Shown here one piece after another: positions 14,357 to 22,594 of a stretch of 27,710 bases of DNA; the stretch's first letter is position 1, and every line of letters begins with the position of its first letter. Source of the DNA: Rhodospirillaceae bacterium (GTDB lineage: Bacteria > Pseudomonadota > Alphaproteobacteria > UBA7985); NCBI GenBank assembly GCA_002700865.1, contig PAFB01000062.1, forward strand, positions 1-27,710. Direction: 5' to 3'. A model generated the notes under the pieces. The model worked only from the letters and a program-made list of their open reading frames with translations. It was not told the origin of the DNA and ran no database searches. The position numbers were made by a program, and so were the translations under genes.

Positions 14357-17029
14357 ATGCTCGACAAAACCTTTGACTCTGCCGCCGCCGAAGCCAAATA
14401 CCGCGAAGAATGGGAGCGCTCTGGCGCTTTCGCAGCAGACCCGGCTTCGTCAGCTGAGCCCTACGCGATCATGATGCCCCCACCCAACGTGACGGGTACG
14501 CTGCACATGGGCCACGGTCTGACTTTTACGCTGCAAGACGTGCTGGTGCGCTACTACCGGATGCGGCAGCGCGATACGCTGCACCAGCCGGGCACCGACC
14601 ACGCCGGTATTGCTGTTCAGGCAATCATTGACCGCAAGCTGGATGCTGAAGGGCTGACAAAGCAGGCTATCGGCCGCGATGAATTTCTGCGCCGGGCTTG
14701 GGAGTGGAAGGAAGAATCCGGGAACACCATTACCCGGCAACTCCGCTATCTGGGCGCAACACCGGATTGGGACCGAGAACGCTTTACCATGGACGCAGGC
14801 CTCAGCCAGGCCGTCAAAACCACCTTTGTCCAGCTGTACCGGGAGGGCCTGATCTACAAGGATAAGCGGCTGGTAAACTGGGATACCAAGCTGAAAACCG
14901 CCGTTTCGGATCTGGAAGTTGAGCAGAAAGACGTTGATGGTCACTTGTGGCACTTCCGCTATCCGATCGACGGTGAGGAGGGGCGTTTCATCGTGGTCGC
15001 CACCACCCGCCCTGAGACCATGTTGGGTGATACCGGTGTCGCGGTTAACCCGTCTGACGAACGCTATCAGGATTTGGTTGGCAAGAACGTCAAGCTGCCG
15101 CTCGTCGGGCGTCTGATCCCGATTGTGGCGGATGATTATGCAGACCCTGAAACCGGCTCTGGGGCCGTTAAAATCACGCCTGCGCACGACTTCAATGACT
15201 TTGAGGTTGGCAAGAGAAACGATCTTGAGATGATCAACATTCTCAACGCCGATGGTACGCTCAACGACGAGGTTCCAGCGGCCTATCAGGGAATGGATCG
15301 CTTCGCAGCGCGCAAACAGGTTGTCGCAGATCTCGACGCGGCGGGCCTACTAGAAAAAATCGACGACCACCAGCACACTGTCCCGCATGGCGACCGCTCC
15401 GGCACCGTGATTGAGCCGTGGCTAACCGACCAGTGGTACGCCAACGCGCAGAAGCTCGCTGAGCCGGCGATTGCGGCTGTGGAGGATGGCCGCACCAAGT
15501 TTGTCCCGGAGAACTTTGCTGACAACTACTTCCACTGGATGCGCAACATCCAGCCATGGTGCATTTCGCGGCAACTGTGGTGGGGGCATCAGATTCCAGC
15601 CTGGTATGGTCCCGATGGGCAGGTTTTCGTCGCGGAGTCCGCTGAACAGGCGCAAGCAGAAGCCGACGCGCACTATGGCAGCGCCACGGCTCTGACGCAG
15701 GATGAGGATGTGCTCGACACTTGGTTCAGTTCTGCGTTGTGGCCGTTCTCGACACTTGGCTGGCCGGAAAAGACCCCCGAGCTGGCAAAGTACTACCCGG
15801 GGAACGTGCTGGTTACGGGCTGGGATATCATCTTCTTCTGGGTGGCCCGGATGATGATGATGGGCATGCACTTCATGGGTGATGTTCCCTTTAAAACGGT
15901 CTACATCCACACGCTGGTCCGTGATCAGTACGGGCAGAAAATGTCCAAATCCAAGGGCAACGTGATTGACCCCCTCGACCTGATCGAAAAGTACGGCGCT
16001 GATGCGCTTCGCTTTACGATGACGGCACTTGCCGCGCCGGGGCGGGATATCAAGCTGGCGGAAAGCCGGGTTGAGGGATACCGCAACTTTACCACCAAGC
16101 TGTGGAACGCGGTGCGCTTTGCCGAAATGAACGAAGCCAAAATCGCTGAAGATTTTGACCCGGCCAAGACCAGCCACGTCCTGAACACCTGGATTGTCAG
16201 CCGCGTCAACCAGACTGTCGCCGCCATGGATGAAGCGCTGGAAGGCTATCGCTACGACGGCGCGGCGTCAGCGCTCTACCAGTTCATCTGGCACGAATTC
16301 TGTGACTGGTATATCGAGCTGTCCAAGCCAATGCTGTATGACACCGAAAACACAGCCATGTTGATTGAAACACGGTCAACCATGGCCTGGGCTTTGGATC
16401 GGCTGGTTCATCTTGCGCACCCGATTATGCCGTTCGTGAGCGAGGCCCTCTTCGAGCAGTTTGTCGCCGAAGCCGCCCACAAACCGGGTCAACGGCTGAT
16501 CACCGCGCCGTGGCCGCAAACGATTGAGCTGCCGGAGAGCACGGAAGCTGCCGCTGCTGAAATCGATTGGCTGATTGGCGCGATTTCTGCCATTCGAACA
16601 GCCCGAGCCGAGTTGAATATTCCTGCCGGGGCAAAAGTTGCTGTTCAGGTCAGTGGCGGCAGTGAAACCACCTTGGCACGGGTGTCCAGCAATCGCGATC
16701 AGTTGATGAAGCTCGCACGGCTTGAGTCAATTGATGCGCTTTCCGGTGAGATGCCAAAGGGCGCGGCACAGGTTGTCGTCGAGGAAGCAACGTTTGTTAT
16801 CCCGCTCGAGGGTCTGTTGGACATCTCAGCCGAGATCGACCGGCTAACCAAGGAAATGGGCAAGCACGACGGCACCATCGCCAAGCTCACCGGCATGCTG
16901 AGCAACCAAAACTTCGTCGCTCGTGCGCCCGAGGAGGTTATTGCCAAGAACAAGGCTTTGCTGGCCGATGCGGAACAGGCCAAGGCCGGTGTTCAGGCGG
17001 CGCTGGACCGGCTCAAAGCGCTGGGCTGA
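14357..17029 (+). CDS. valS: Valyl-tRNA synthetase
   Basis: Class I aminoacyl-tRNA synthetase charging tRNA-Val, with a CP1 editing domain that removes mischarged threonine. The 890 residues are complete. The HIGH-type motif PPPNVTGTLHMGHG spans 41-54, the editing domain follows (TTRPETMLGDTGVAV), then WCISRQLWWGHQIPAWYG, and KMSKSKGN begins at residue 528. The anticodon-binding domain and a C-terminal coiled coil (about 830-890) close the protein. I chose the ATG at 14357 because it gives the usual N-terminus (MLDKTFDSAAAEAKYREEWE); the in-frame TTG at 14291 would add 22 unrelated residues. No tRNA-type T-box leader is visible in the preceding 105 bases. Confidence 0.96.
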   Translation: MLDKTFDSAAAEAKYREEWERSGAFAADPASSAEPYAIMMPPPNVTGTLHMGHGLTFTLQDVLVRYYRMRQRDTLHQPGTDHAGIAVQAIIDRKLDAEGLTKQAIGRDEFLRRAWEWKEESGNTITRQLRYLGATPDWDRERFTMDAGLSQAVKTTFVQLYREGLIYKDKRLVNWDTKLKTAVSDLEVEQKDVDGHLWHFRYPIDGEEGRFIVVATTRPETMLGDTGVAVNPSDERYQDLVGKNVKLPLVGRLIPIVADDYADPETGSGAVKITPAHDFNDFEVGKRNDLEMINILNADGTLNDEVPAAYQGMDRFAARKQVVADLDAAGLLEKIDDHQHTVPHGDRSGTVIEPWLTDQWYANAQKLAEPAIAAVEDGRTKFVPENFADNYFHWMRNIQPWCISRQLWWGHQIPAWYGPDGQVFVAESAEQAQAEADAHYGSATALTQDEDVLDTWFSSALWPFSTLGWPEKTPELAKYYPGNVLVTGWDIIFFWVARMMMMGMHFMGDVPFKTVYIHTLVRDQYGQKMSKSKGNVIDPLDLIEKYGADALRFTMTALAAPGRDIKLAESRVEGYRNFTTKLWNAVRFAEMNEAKIAEDFDPAKTSHVLNTWIVSRVNQTVAAMDEALEGYRYDGAASALYQFIWHEFCDWYIELSKPMLYDTENTAMLIETRSTMAWALDRLVHLAHPIMPFVSEALFEQFVAEAAHKPGQRLITAPWPQTIELPESTEAAAAEIDWLIGAISAIRTARAELNIPAGAKVAVQVSGGSETTLARVSSNRDQLMKLARLESIDALSGEMPKGAAQVVVEEATFVIPLEGLLDISAEIDRLTKEMGKHDGTIAKLTGMLSNQNFVARAPEEVIAKNKALLADAEQAKAGVQAALDRLKALG

Positions 17030-17039
17030 GGGTTAGAAC

Positions 17040-17070
17040 GGGCAGGGCGCCTATTTGTGGTCGCCTGCCC
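17040..17070. terminator. Hairpin between convergent valS and the cinA-like gene
   Basis: GGGCAGGGCG (17040-17049) pairs with CGCCTGCCC (17062-17070), nine pairs with a one-base bulge, across the 3' ends of the two converging genes. The right arm lies inside the last codons of the cinA-like gene. No T-run follows on either strand, so it is an imperfect bidirectional terminator candidate. Confidence 0.4.
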
Positions 17071-17809
17071 AGATTTCGATGCCGCGGGCTTCCAACTTGG
17101 CCGTGATGGTGGCGAGAGCTTCATCCAGCATTGCGATATTTGAACCGCGCAGCACGATCGATGTGCCTGAAGCACCGGGCTTGAAGTAGGGGTAGGAGCC
17201 AACGTCGATATCGGCAAAGGCTGCCTCTACGTCGCCCATTTCCGTGGCAATGACCGACTCTCCGATCAATACCGTGATGGTTCGACTTTCCACCACAGCC
17301 CCGCCCGCCAGCGAAGGCAGCAGCATATCAACCATGGCCTGCATGATCTTTGGCACACCGGCGAGCACGTGCACGTTTTCGATTTTGAAACCGGGGGCTG
17401 AGGATACCGGATTTTCCAGCAAACTGGCCCCGCGCGGCACCCTCGCCATTTTTCGCCGCGCAGGGTTGAATTCGCCCTCGGCGTAGTGGCGCTCCAGAAT
17501 CGCCACGGCTTCTGGATGCTCGAAGGTTTCGGTGCCAAAGGCCCGTGCGATGGCGTCGGCGGTGATATCATCGTGCGTGGGACCGATACCGCCCGAGGTA
17601 AAGACGTAATCCACCCGAACCGCGAGTTCGCGGACAGTGTCGATAATGGTCTGCTCGATATCGGGGATCACACGGGCTTCGACGACCTGAATGCCAGTCT
17701 CACCAAGGCGCTGTGCCAGAAAAGCAAGGTTGGCGTCCTGAGTCCGACCGCTGAGGATCTCGTTTCCGATAATGATAAAGGCGGCTGTAACGCGGGTTGG
17801 CTGAGCCAT
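17051..17809 (-). CDS. CinA-type molybdopterin-binding-domain protein
   Basis: Single-domain protein (252 residues) of the MoCF_biosynth/CinA N-terminal family. It has the N-terminal AAFIIIGNEILSGRTQDAN near 9-27 and TSGGIGPTHDD, the classic motif of the domain. It lacks the C-terminal nicotinamide-nucleotide amidase domain of full-length CinA. CinA N-domains can hydrolyse ADP-ribose or related pyrophosphates, but activity here cannot be stated. I chose ATG 17809 with GGAGGG upstream; a GTG at 17866 would add 19 residues with no family resemblance. It converges on valS and is divergent from nadK, 232 bases away. The nadK neighbour makes a nucleotide-housekeeping role thinkable but unproven. 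Confidence 0.85.
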   Translation of the reverse strand: MAQPTRVTAAFIIIGNEILSGRTQDANLAFLAQRLGETGIQVVEARVIPDIEQTIIDTVRELAVRVDYVFTSGGIGPTHDDITADAIARAFGTETFEHPEAVAILERHYAEGEFNPARRKMARVPRGASLLENPVSSAPGFKIENVHVLAGVPKIMQAMVDMLLPSLAGGAVVESRTITVLIGESVIATEMGDVEAAFADIDVGSYPYFKPGASGTSIVLRGSNIAMLDEALATITAKLEARGIEIWAGDHK

Positions 17810-17891
17810 GGTTTCGGGGTTCCCTCCAAGAATGCCTGGATGACATATGGACCTTTTCCGCCCCACGAATAGCCTACTTCAACCCTTTTGC

Positions 17892-17929
17892 GCTCCGTGA
17901 AGCACAGGGCACGGAGCCATTCTTCACGG
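17892..17929. promoter_or_regulatory. Two mutually exclusive hairpins between the cinA-like gene and nadK
   Basis: GCTCCGTG (17892-17899) pairs perfectly with CACGGAGC (17910-17917). The overlapping CCGTGAAG (17895-17902) pairs equally well with CTTCACGG (17922-17929). Only one can form at a time. They lie in the divergent intergenic region, 113 bases before the nadK ATG and 83 bases before the cinA-like ATG on the other strand. This could be a leader element or simply operator repeats. Confidence 0.4.
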
Positions 17930-18041
17930 TTGACCTGACAGATGAAGCCGTGTGCGGTAGTTTTTGAGCAAAGGCTCCGCACGCCTTGCTCTTCGGCGAC
18001 TGACATGTTCAATACGAAGCAATTCCACGGTAGACAAAGTC

Positions 18042-18812
18042 ATGAGTGAACCATCGCTGAAACTAGCTTTTACGGCGTCCAACGCCCCGACCGCGCAAGA
18101 AGCGCTGGAGCAGCTGCGTTCCACCTATCCCGATGTAAACCCGCGTGAGGCTGACATCATTGTCGCTCTGGGTGGTGACGGGCATTTGTTGGATGTCCTG
18201 CGGGAATTTGGACAGATCGCACCGGTTTACGGGATGAATCGCGGCACCGTCGGGTTCTTGATGAACAATTTTCAGCAGGAAAATCTGGTTGAAAGACTGG
18301 CAGCCGCGCGCCGGGTTAAGGTTTGGCCCATCAACATGATCGGTGAGGACGTGACCGGTCAGACGTTTCGGGCACAGGCGTTCAACGAAGTTTCCTTGCT
18401 GCGCCAAACCCGGCAGGCGGCGAAAATCAAGATAATGATCGACGGGATCGAGCGGCTGGATGAACTGGTTTGTGATGGCCTGCTTGTCAGCACGCCTGCG
18501 GGCAGTACCGCCTATAACCTGTCCGCCCATGGCCCCATCATTCCTCTGCGCTCGCGCCTGCTGGCACTGACGCCGATCTCAGCCTTTCGCCCGCGGCGCT
18601 GGCGGGGGGCTTTGCTGCATGATGAAACGGTGGTGCGGATGGAGGTACAATCCCCTGATCGCCGCCCAGTTTCTGCGACCGCAGACAGCACCGAAATTCG
18701 CGACATCGCCTGGGTTCAGGTTACGACCGATAAAGGGCATGGCGTCACGTTACTGTTCGACGAAGGCCAGCATCTGGATGAGCGCATCATCCGGGAACAA
18801 TTCTTAGCGTAA
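18042..18812 (+). CDS. nadK: NAD kinase
   Basis: Phosphorylates NAD to NADP in the cytoplasm and so sets the NADP(H) pool. The 256 residues fit the short alphaproteobacterial form. The catalytic GGDGHLL is at 44-50 with Asp46. NRGTVGFLMN, FNEVSLLRQTRQAAK and the diagnostic DGLLVSTPAGSTAYNLSAHGPI follow, then LTPISAFRPRRW. I chose ATG 18042, which gives the family N-terminus; the in-frame TTG at 17964 is not supported. It is first of three tightly packed plus-strand genes, with the PfkB kinase starting 9 bases after its stop. Confidence 0.95.
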   Translation: MSEPSLKLAFTASNAPTAQEALEQLRSTYPDVNPREADIIVALGGDGHLLDVLREFGQIAPVYGMNRGTVGFLMNNFQQENLVERLAAARRVKVWPINMIGEDVTGQTFRAQAFNEVSLLRQTRQAAKIKIMIDGIERLDELVCDGLLVSTPAGSTAYNLSAHGPIIPLRSRLLALTPISAFRPRRWRGALLHDETVVRMEVQSPDRRPVSATADSTEIRDIAWVQVTTDKGHGVTLLFDEGQHLDERIIREQFLA

Positions 18813-18821
18813 AGGAATCTC

Positions 18822-19793
18822 ATGTTTACCATTGCCGGTGAGTCGCTCATCGATTTTATCCAGCAACCCGGTGTCCGCACGGAAACAGGTTATCCCGTAT
18901 ACGAAGCCTTTCCCGGTGGAGGGCCCTACAACATCGCCCGTGCGCTGGGGCGGTTGGATGAGGAAACGGGATTTCTGTGCCCCTTCAGCCAAGACACGCT
19001 GGGCACCTTGCTGCTGCAAACGCTCAAGGCAGATGGGACGCGGGAATTGGTGACGGAGGCTGTTTCGGCCCCGACCTCTATGGCGGTGGTCAGCTTCACG
19101 GGTGAGGGACAGCCTGCCTACCAGTTCTACCGCGAAGGCACCGCTGACCGTGTGGATCGCCTTTCGGCCAGCGATTTGGTTGCTTGCGTGCCGGACACCT
19201 GCGCGGTCTTTCACCTCGGCAGTCTCGCGACAGCTGTTGAAGCCGATACGAAAATCTGGGCGGAAGTGGTCGAGCAGTTGGCGGCGCGCGGGGTTCTGGT
19301 CTCGCTCGACCCGAATGTGCGCCCGTCGTTCATTGCCGATATGGATGCTTACCGAACATGGATGGAAGCGTTCTATGCGCAAACGTCGATCCTGAAGATT
19401 TCCGACGAAGACCTTGAAATCCTCTACCCGGGTCGATCTTGGGAAGCCTCCGCTGACGATATCCGGGTGCGGTTCGCGCTGCCGTTGTTTATTGTGACGC
19501 GGGGGGGCGAGGGCGCGCGGCTGTGGTCTTCTTCAGGCGCGCAGGCCGATGTACCCGTGTACACGCCAGAGCAGTTTGGCGACACTGTAGGCGCGGGGGA
19601 CTCGTTTATGGCGGGAACGCTGGCGAGGTTGCGGGAGCAGGGTTTGCTGAACACCGCGGCCTTGGCGGGGATGGACGCAGCGGGGCTGGAAGACGTTGGC
19701 GGTTTTGCTGCAACCGTGGCTGGCCTGAATGTCGCTCATAAGGGCTGCAACCCGCCAACACGCGATGAAGTGAAGGCCGTGCGAGAGGGGTGA
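18822..19793 (+). CDS. PfkB-family sugar kinase (fructokinase-like)
   Basis: ATP-dependent carbohydrate kinase of the ribokinase/PfkB superfamily, 323 residues. GESLIDF is at 6-12 and the glycine-rich FPGGGPYNIARALGRL, PfkB signature 1, near 29-44. LDPNVRPSF lies mid-protein, and the anion-hole/catalytic DTVGAGDSFMAG near the C-terminus contains the catalytic Asp. The closest annotation pattern is fructokinase, but the true substrate cannot be fixed from sequence. The ATG has AAGGAA 7 bases upstream. The gap to nadK is 9 bases and to the acyltransferase 7 bases, so the three are probably co-transcribed. Confidence 0.9.
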   Translation: MFTIAGESLIDFIQQPGVRTETGYPVYEAFPGGGPYNIARALGRLDEETGFLCPFSQDTLGTLLLQTLKADGTRELVTEAVSAPTSMAVVSFTGEGQPAYQFYREGTADRVDRLSASDLVACVPDTCAVFHLGSLATAVEADTKIWAEVVEQLAARGVLVSLDPNVRPSFIADMDAYRTWMEAFYAQTSILKISDEDLEILYPGRSWEASADDIRVRFALPLFIVTRGGEGARLWSSSGAQADVPVYTPEQFGDTVGAGDSFMAGTLARLREQGLLNTAALAGMDAAGLEDVGGFAATVAGLNVAHKGCNPPTRDEVKAVREG

Positions 19794-19800
19794 TTTCCTG

Positions 19801-20676
19801 ATGAAGCGGAGCCAGACTTTATCTTGGGCGCTCTATCGCTTCTTCGCAGCTTTGGTGAAGATTCTGCCGCTTTCGGTATCCCGTCTGCTCATGGCGCGGG
19901 TGTTTCGGATCGTTGGCCCGTTCTTGGTCCGCGCCAACGGTCGTATGGATCGAACGCTCAAGGTGGTTTTTCCATTTCAGGACGCGCTTTGGCATCGGGA
20001 ACGGCGGCATCAGGCGTGGATCAATCTGGGCAAGACGGTTGCTGAGTCGATCAAGACCCGGGCTGTGCAAGGCCAGCTTGATACCCACGTGACCTACCGC
20101 CTCGAACCCGAACTGTCTGCGATGCAGCAGGACCCGCGTGGTCAATTACTGCTCATGGGGCATTTGGGGGCGTGGGAAGTGGCGATCCAGATTGTGCCGC
20201 GGCTGGGCAAACCGGTCATGGGCGTGTATCGCCCTTTGGCTAATCCGCGCATCGAAGAAGAGCTGCAAAGGAGCCGGCGGGCGGCTGGGATCGACATGGT
20301 TTCCATCGATGACCCGACCTTGGTGCGCCGTGCGATCCGGCACCTGAAGTCCGGCGGATTGCTCGCCATTTTTGTTGACCAGCGCTGGGGGCGAGGCGCG
20401 TTGATCGACTTGTTTGAGACGCCAGCACTCACCACGCTATCACCCGGCCTGTTCCAATTCGCCTCCAACGCCCGTGTGTCCACGATGATTTGCCGCCGGG
20501 AGAGCGCGACGCGCTTCGAAGCCGTGCTGGAAAGCTTGCCTTATCGGGTTCAGGAGGGCGACGACTGGCGCGAGCGTGGTCGTTCCATCATGCGCGCGTT
20601 TCACAGCCGTCTCGAAGACTGGGTGCGGGTTCATCCTGACGATTGGTATTGGCTGCAGGAGCGGTGGAAGCCCTGA
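19801..20676 (+). CDS. LpxL/HtrB-like lysophospholipid acyltransferase
   Basis: Inner-membrane acyltransferase of the lipid A biosynthesis (LpxL/HtrB) family, 291 residues. An N-terminal hydrophobic anchor (about 8-45) precedes the catalytic HLGAWE at 121-126, an HX4E motif with His121 and Glu126. Then come VDQRWGRG, where the family carries a conserved Asp-Gln, and the C-terminal PDDWYWLQERWKP. Known relatives transfer a late acyl chain from acyl-ACP onto lipid A or, in some alphaproteobacteria, onto ornithine-lipid or other lipid acceptors. Which one applies here is not readable. It is last in the nadK-pfkB group and converges on the class II aldolase gene 10 bases away. Confidence 0.88.
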   Translation: MKRSQTLSWALYRFFAALVKILPLSVSRLLMARVFRIVGPFLVRANGRMDRTLKVVFPFQDALWHRERRHQAWINLGKTVAESIKTRAVQGQLDTHVTYRLEPELSAMQQDPRGQLLLMGHLGAWEVAIQIVPRLGKPVMGVYRPLANPRIEEELQRSRRAAGIDMVSIDDPTLVRRAIRHLKSGGLLAIFVDQRWGRGALIDLFETPALTTLSPGLFQFASNARVSTMICRRESATRFEAVLESLPYRVQEGDDWRERGRSIMRAFHSRLEDWVRVHPDDWYWLQERWKP

Positions 20677-20686
20677 ACAGCCGCCC

Positions 20687-21424
20687 TCAGTGCCGATATT
20701 CAGGCTCTTCCACGTCCAGAATCGCCTTGATCTCCCTTAGATGTGCACCGCGCAGATCAAAACTGTAGTTGGCCCACTGCTGCGCTGTGGTTTCAGCGAC
20801 ATCGTCGCTGAGTACCCGCAATTTTCGGCCTGAAGCATAAGCGGTCATCAGCGTTTCAGCTGCCTTTTCAAGGTAATAGAAATCATCAAAGGCATCAGAG
20901 ACCCGCGCCCCAACCGTCATCGCGCCATGCGCGCCCATCAGCACAATCGAGCGGTTGCCCAAAGTGGCACTCAAGCGCTCCGCCTCATCACCCAAGCCCA
21001 TTCCGCCAAAGTCGATGTCATAGGACACACGATTGAAAAAGCGGGCGGTGTTCTGGTCGATCGGGATGATGGTTGGGTCGTCGAGGGTTGATAGCGCGGT
21101 AACATATTTGGGATGCAGGTGGATCACGCAGCGCGCTTGCGGATTGTTGCGGTGCATGGCGCCGTGGATGGCGGCGGCAGTCGGGTCAGGGCCGCCCTGT
21201 TCCGGCGTCGGTAAGGGTTCATCCAGATCAACAACCACCAGATCCGAGGCCTTCACCCGGGAAAAATGGATACCGGCGGGGTTGACGAGGAAGCGGCTGC
21301 CTTCGTCATTGATGGCAAAGCTGAAGTGGTTCGAGACCGCTTCGTGCATATCCAGACGCGCCGACCACCGGAAAGCGGCAGCGAGGTCTTCGCGGGCGGT
21401 TTGGATGTCCCTTTCGGTCATCAT
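20687..21424 (-). CDS. Class II aldolase/adducin-family protein
   Basis: Cytoplasmic protein of the class II aldolase/adducin fold, 245 residues from ATG 21424, which has AAGGAG 8 bases upstream. A TTG at 21430 and a second ATG at 21421 are alternatives. The metal-binding HLH in CVIHLHPKY and a third His in GAHGAMTVG are present, as is NPAGIHFSRVKASDLVVVDLD. The catalytic Glu of FucA-type aldolases falls at an Ala in TAAAIHGAMH, as in adducin-like members. Metal binding is thus likely while retro-aldol activity is doubtful. The ORF is 27 bases downstream of the patatin gene on the same strand. Substrate is unknown. Confidence 0.88.
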   Translation of the reverse strand: MMTERDIQTAREDLAAAFRWSARLDMHEAVSNHFSFAINDEGSRFLVNPAGIHFSRVKASDLVVVDLDEPLPTPEQGGPDPTAAAIHGAMHRNNPQARCVIHLHPKYVTALSTLDDPTIIPIDQNTARFFNRVSYDIDFGGMGLGDEAERLSATLGNRSIVLMGAHGAMTVGARVSDAFDDFYYLEKAAETLMTAYASGRKLRVLSDDVAETTAQQWANYSFDLRGAHLREIKAILDVEEPEYRH

Positions 21425-21451
21425 GGACAACGCTCCTTCTGCTGCAAACTC

Positions 21452-22459
21452 TTATGTCAACGCAGCGTGTACCAGCGCACTTTGCACGGCTTTTATTTTT
21501 GCGTCATTGTTATCCAGCCATCGCAAAGAACCTTCATCCAAACGCTCCAGATTGCGAGGGCGAAAGTCATCCAACCCGGCCGTGGGCCGCAGAGCGCGCG
21601 GCAGGCTGTTCCAATCGACCGCCAGTCGGTGCAATCGCACCTTAGGCAGTTGGTCCCTGATAAAATCGTGGGTCTGTTCGGACAGTGCGTGAACCTGAAT
21701 GTCAAAGGCGGGTTTGAGCCAGGAAATGCCGCCCCATTGTTGCGCTGGACCGGGCTTGACGGTGATCGGGCTGTCGCCGGGGCCGACGCTGACCAGTTCG
21801 ATGCTTACATCAGTCCCAAAGCGGCGCCGCGTTTCGGTGATTGCTTGCAGGACCGGAGCATTGGCGTATACCCCTCCATCGACGCCCCACAAGGCTTTGC
21901 CCGCCTTGGAAACAATCTGCGCTGGGGGAAAGAATGCGGGTGCGGCGGTCGTGGCTCGGGCAACGTCTACGAGCTTGTAATCGTCATCGAAGTCTTCGTT
22001 GACGGATCCAAAAAGCTTGAGCCGCCCTTCTTCGATCAGATAGCTCGTGACCAGAGTCGGTGTCTTGCAGTCGCTCAGCCACCCATCACCAAGAACATCG
22101 GTCGCGACCTCCAGAAACCCGCTTGCCAAATATCGCGGCCCCCGCAGGAGAGCGGGCAGGCGCACCGGGTTGGGTGCGCGTCGGAAGACGTCTTTGGAGC
22201 GAACGTTGAAGATGGTGGCCAGTTGGCCAGCGTGATCAAGCTTGTCTGCCGCCAGCGCCATCACTGAGATCCCCCCCGACGACGTGCCCACCATCAGGTC
22301 AAAATGCTCGCGCAAGCGACCGCCCAGCGCTGCTTCCAGCCGTCCCAGAATGTGCCCCGTTACAATCCCACGCACGCCGCCACCCTCGACGGACAAAACG
22401 CGGATTGTTCTCGGCGAGACTTCCGAGCGACGAAAAATGCGACTGAACATGTTGGTCAT
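21452..22459 (-). CDS. Patatin-like phospholipase/acyl hydrolase
   Basis: Ser-Asp dyad lipid acyl hydrolase, 335 residues. The oxyanion hole GGGVRGI is at 26-32, the nucleophile Ser60 in GTSSG (58-62), and Asp194 in DGGVYANAP. There is no signal peptide, so it should act in the cytoplasm on membrane phospholipid or free acyl esters. Size and motifs resemble stand-alone bacterial patatins, including the CapV group of CBASS. However, no CD-NTase, ubiquitin-like or other CBASS gene is nearby, so a defence role is not supported. Tandem ATGs occur at 22459 and 22450 with only a weak GGAT ribosome site. It sits between the ferredoxin reductase (135 bases upstream) and the class II aldolase gene. 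Confidence 0.92.
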   Translation of the reverse strand: MTNMFSRIFRRSEVSPRTIRVLSVEGGGVRGIVTGHILGRLEAALGGRLREHFDLMVGTSSGGISVMALAADKLDHAGQLATIFNVRSKDVFRRAPNPVRLPALLRGPRYLASGFLEVATDVLGDGWLSDCKTPTLVTSYLIEEGRLKLFGSVNEDFDDDYKLVDVARATTAAPAFFPPAQIVSKAGKALWGVDGGVYANAPVLQAITETRRRFGTDVSIELVSVGPGDSPITVKPGPAQQWGGISWLKPAFDIQVHALSEQTHDFIRDQLPKVRLHRLAVDWNSLPRALRPTAGLDDFRPRNLERLDEGSLRWLDNNDAKIKAVQSALVHAALT

Positions 22460-22594
22460 GGAGTGATCCGTTCTGCGTATCGAGGGCTCATAGTAAACCC
22501 TCAGGCAATCGCTGCAATAAACCCCATGTTTGTGTCAAAGATGGTGTGTTCGTTTCCTGTGATTTCGAGGCAGGATTGCTTGGAGGCGGACCGC

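Noticed and set aside
15422..16177. Long open frame antisense to valS
   Set aside because: It overlaps catalytic valS sequence including the KMSKS region, and shows no domain of its own.
21452..22459. Patatin gene as a CapV-type CBASS effector
   Set aside because: There is no CD-NTase or any other CBASS gene nearby. The flanking genes are metabolic, and patatin lipases are common outside defence.
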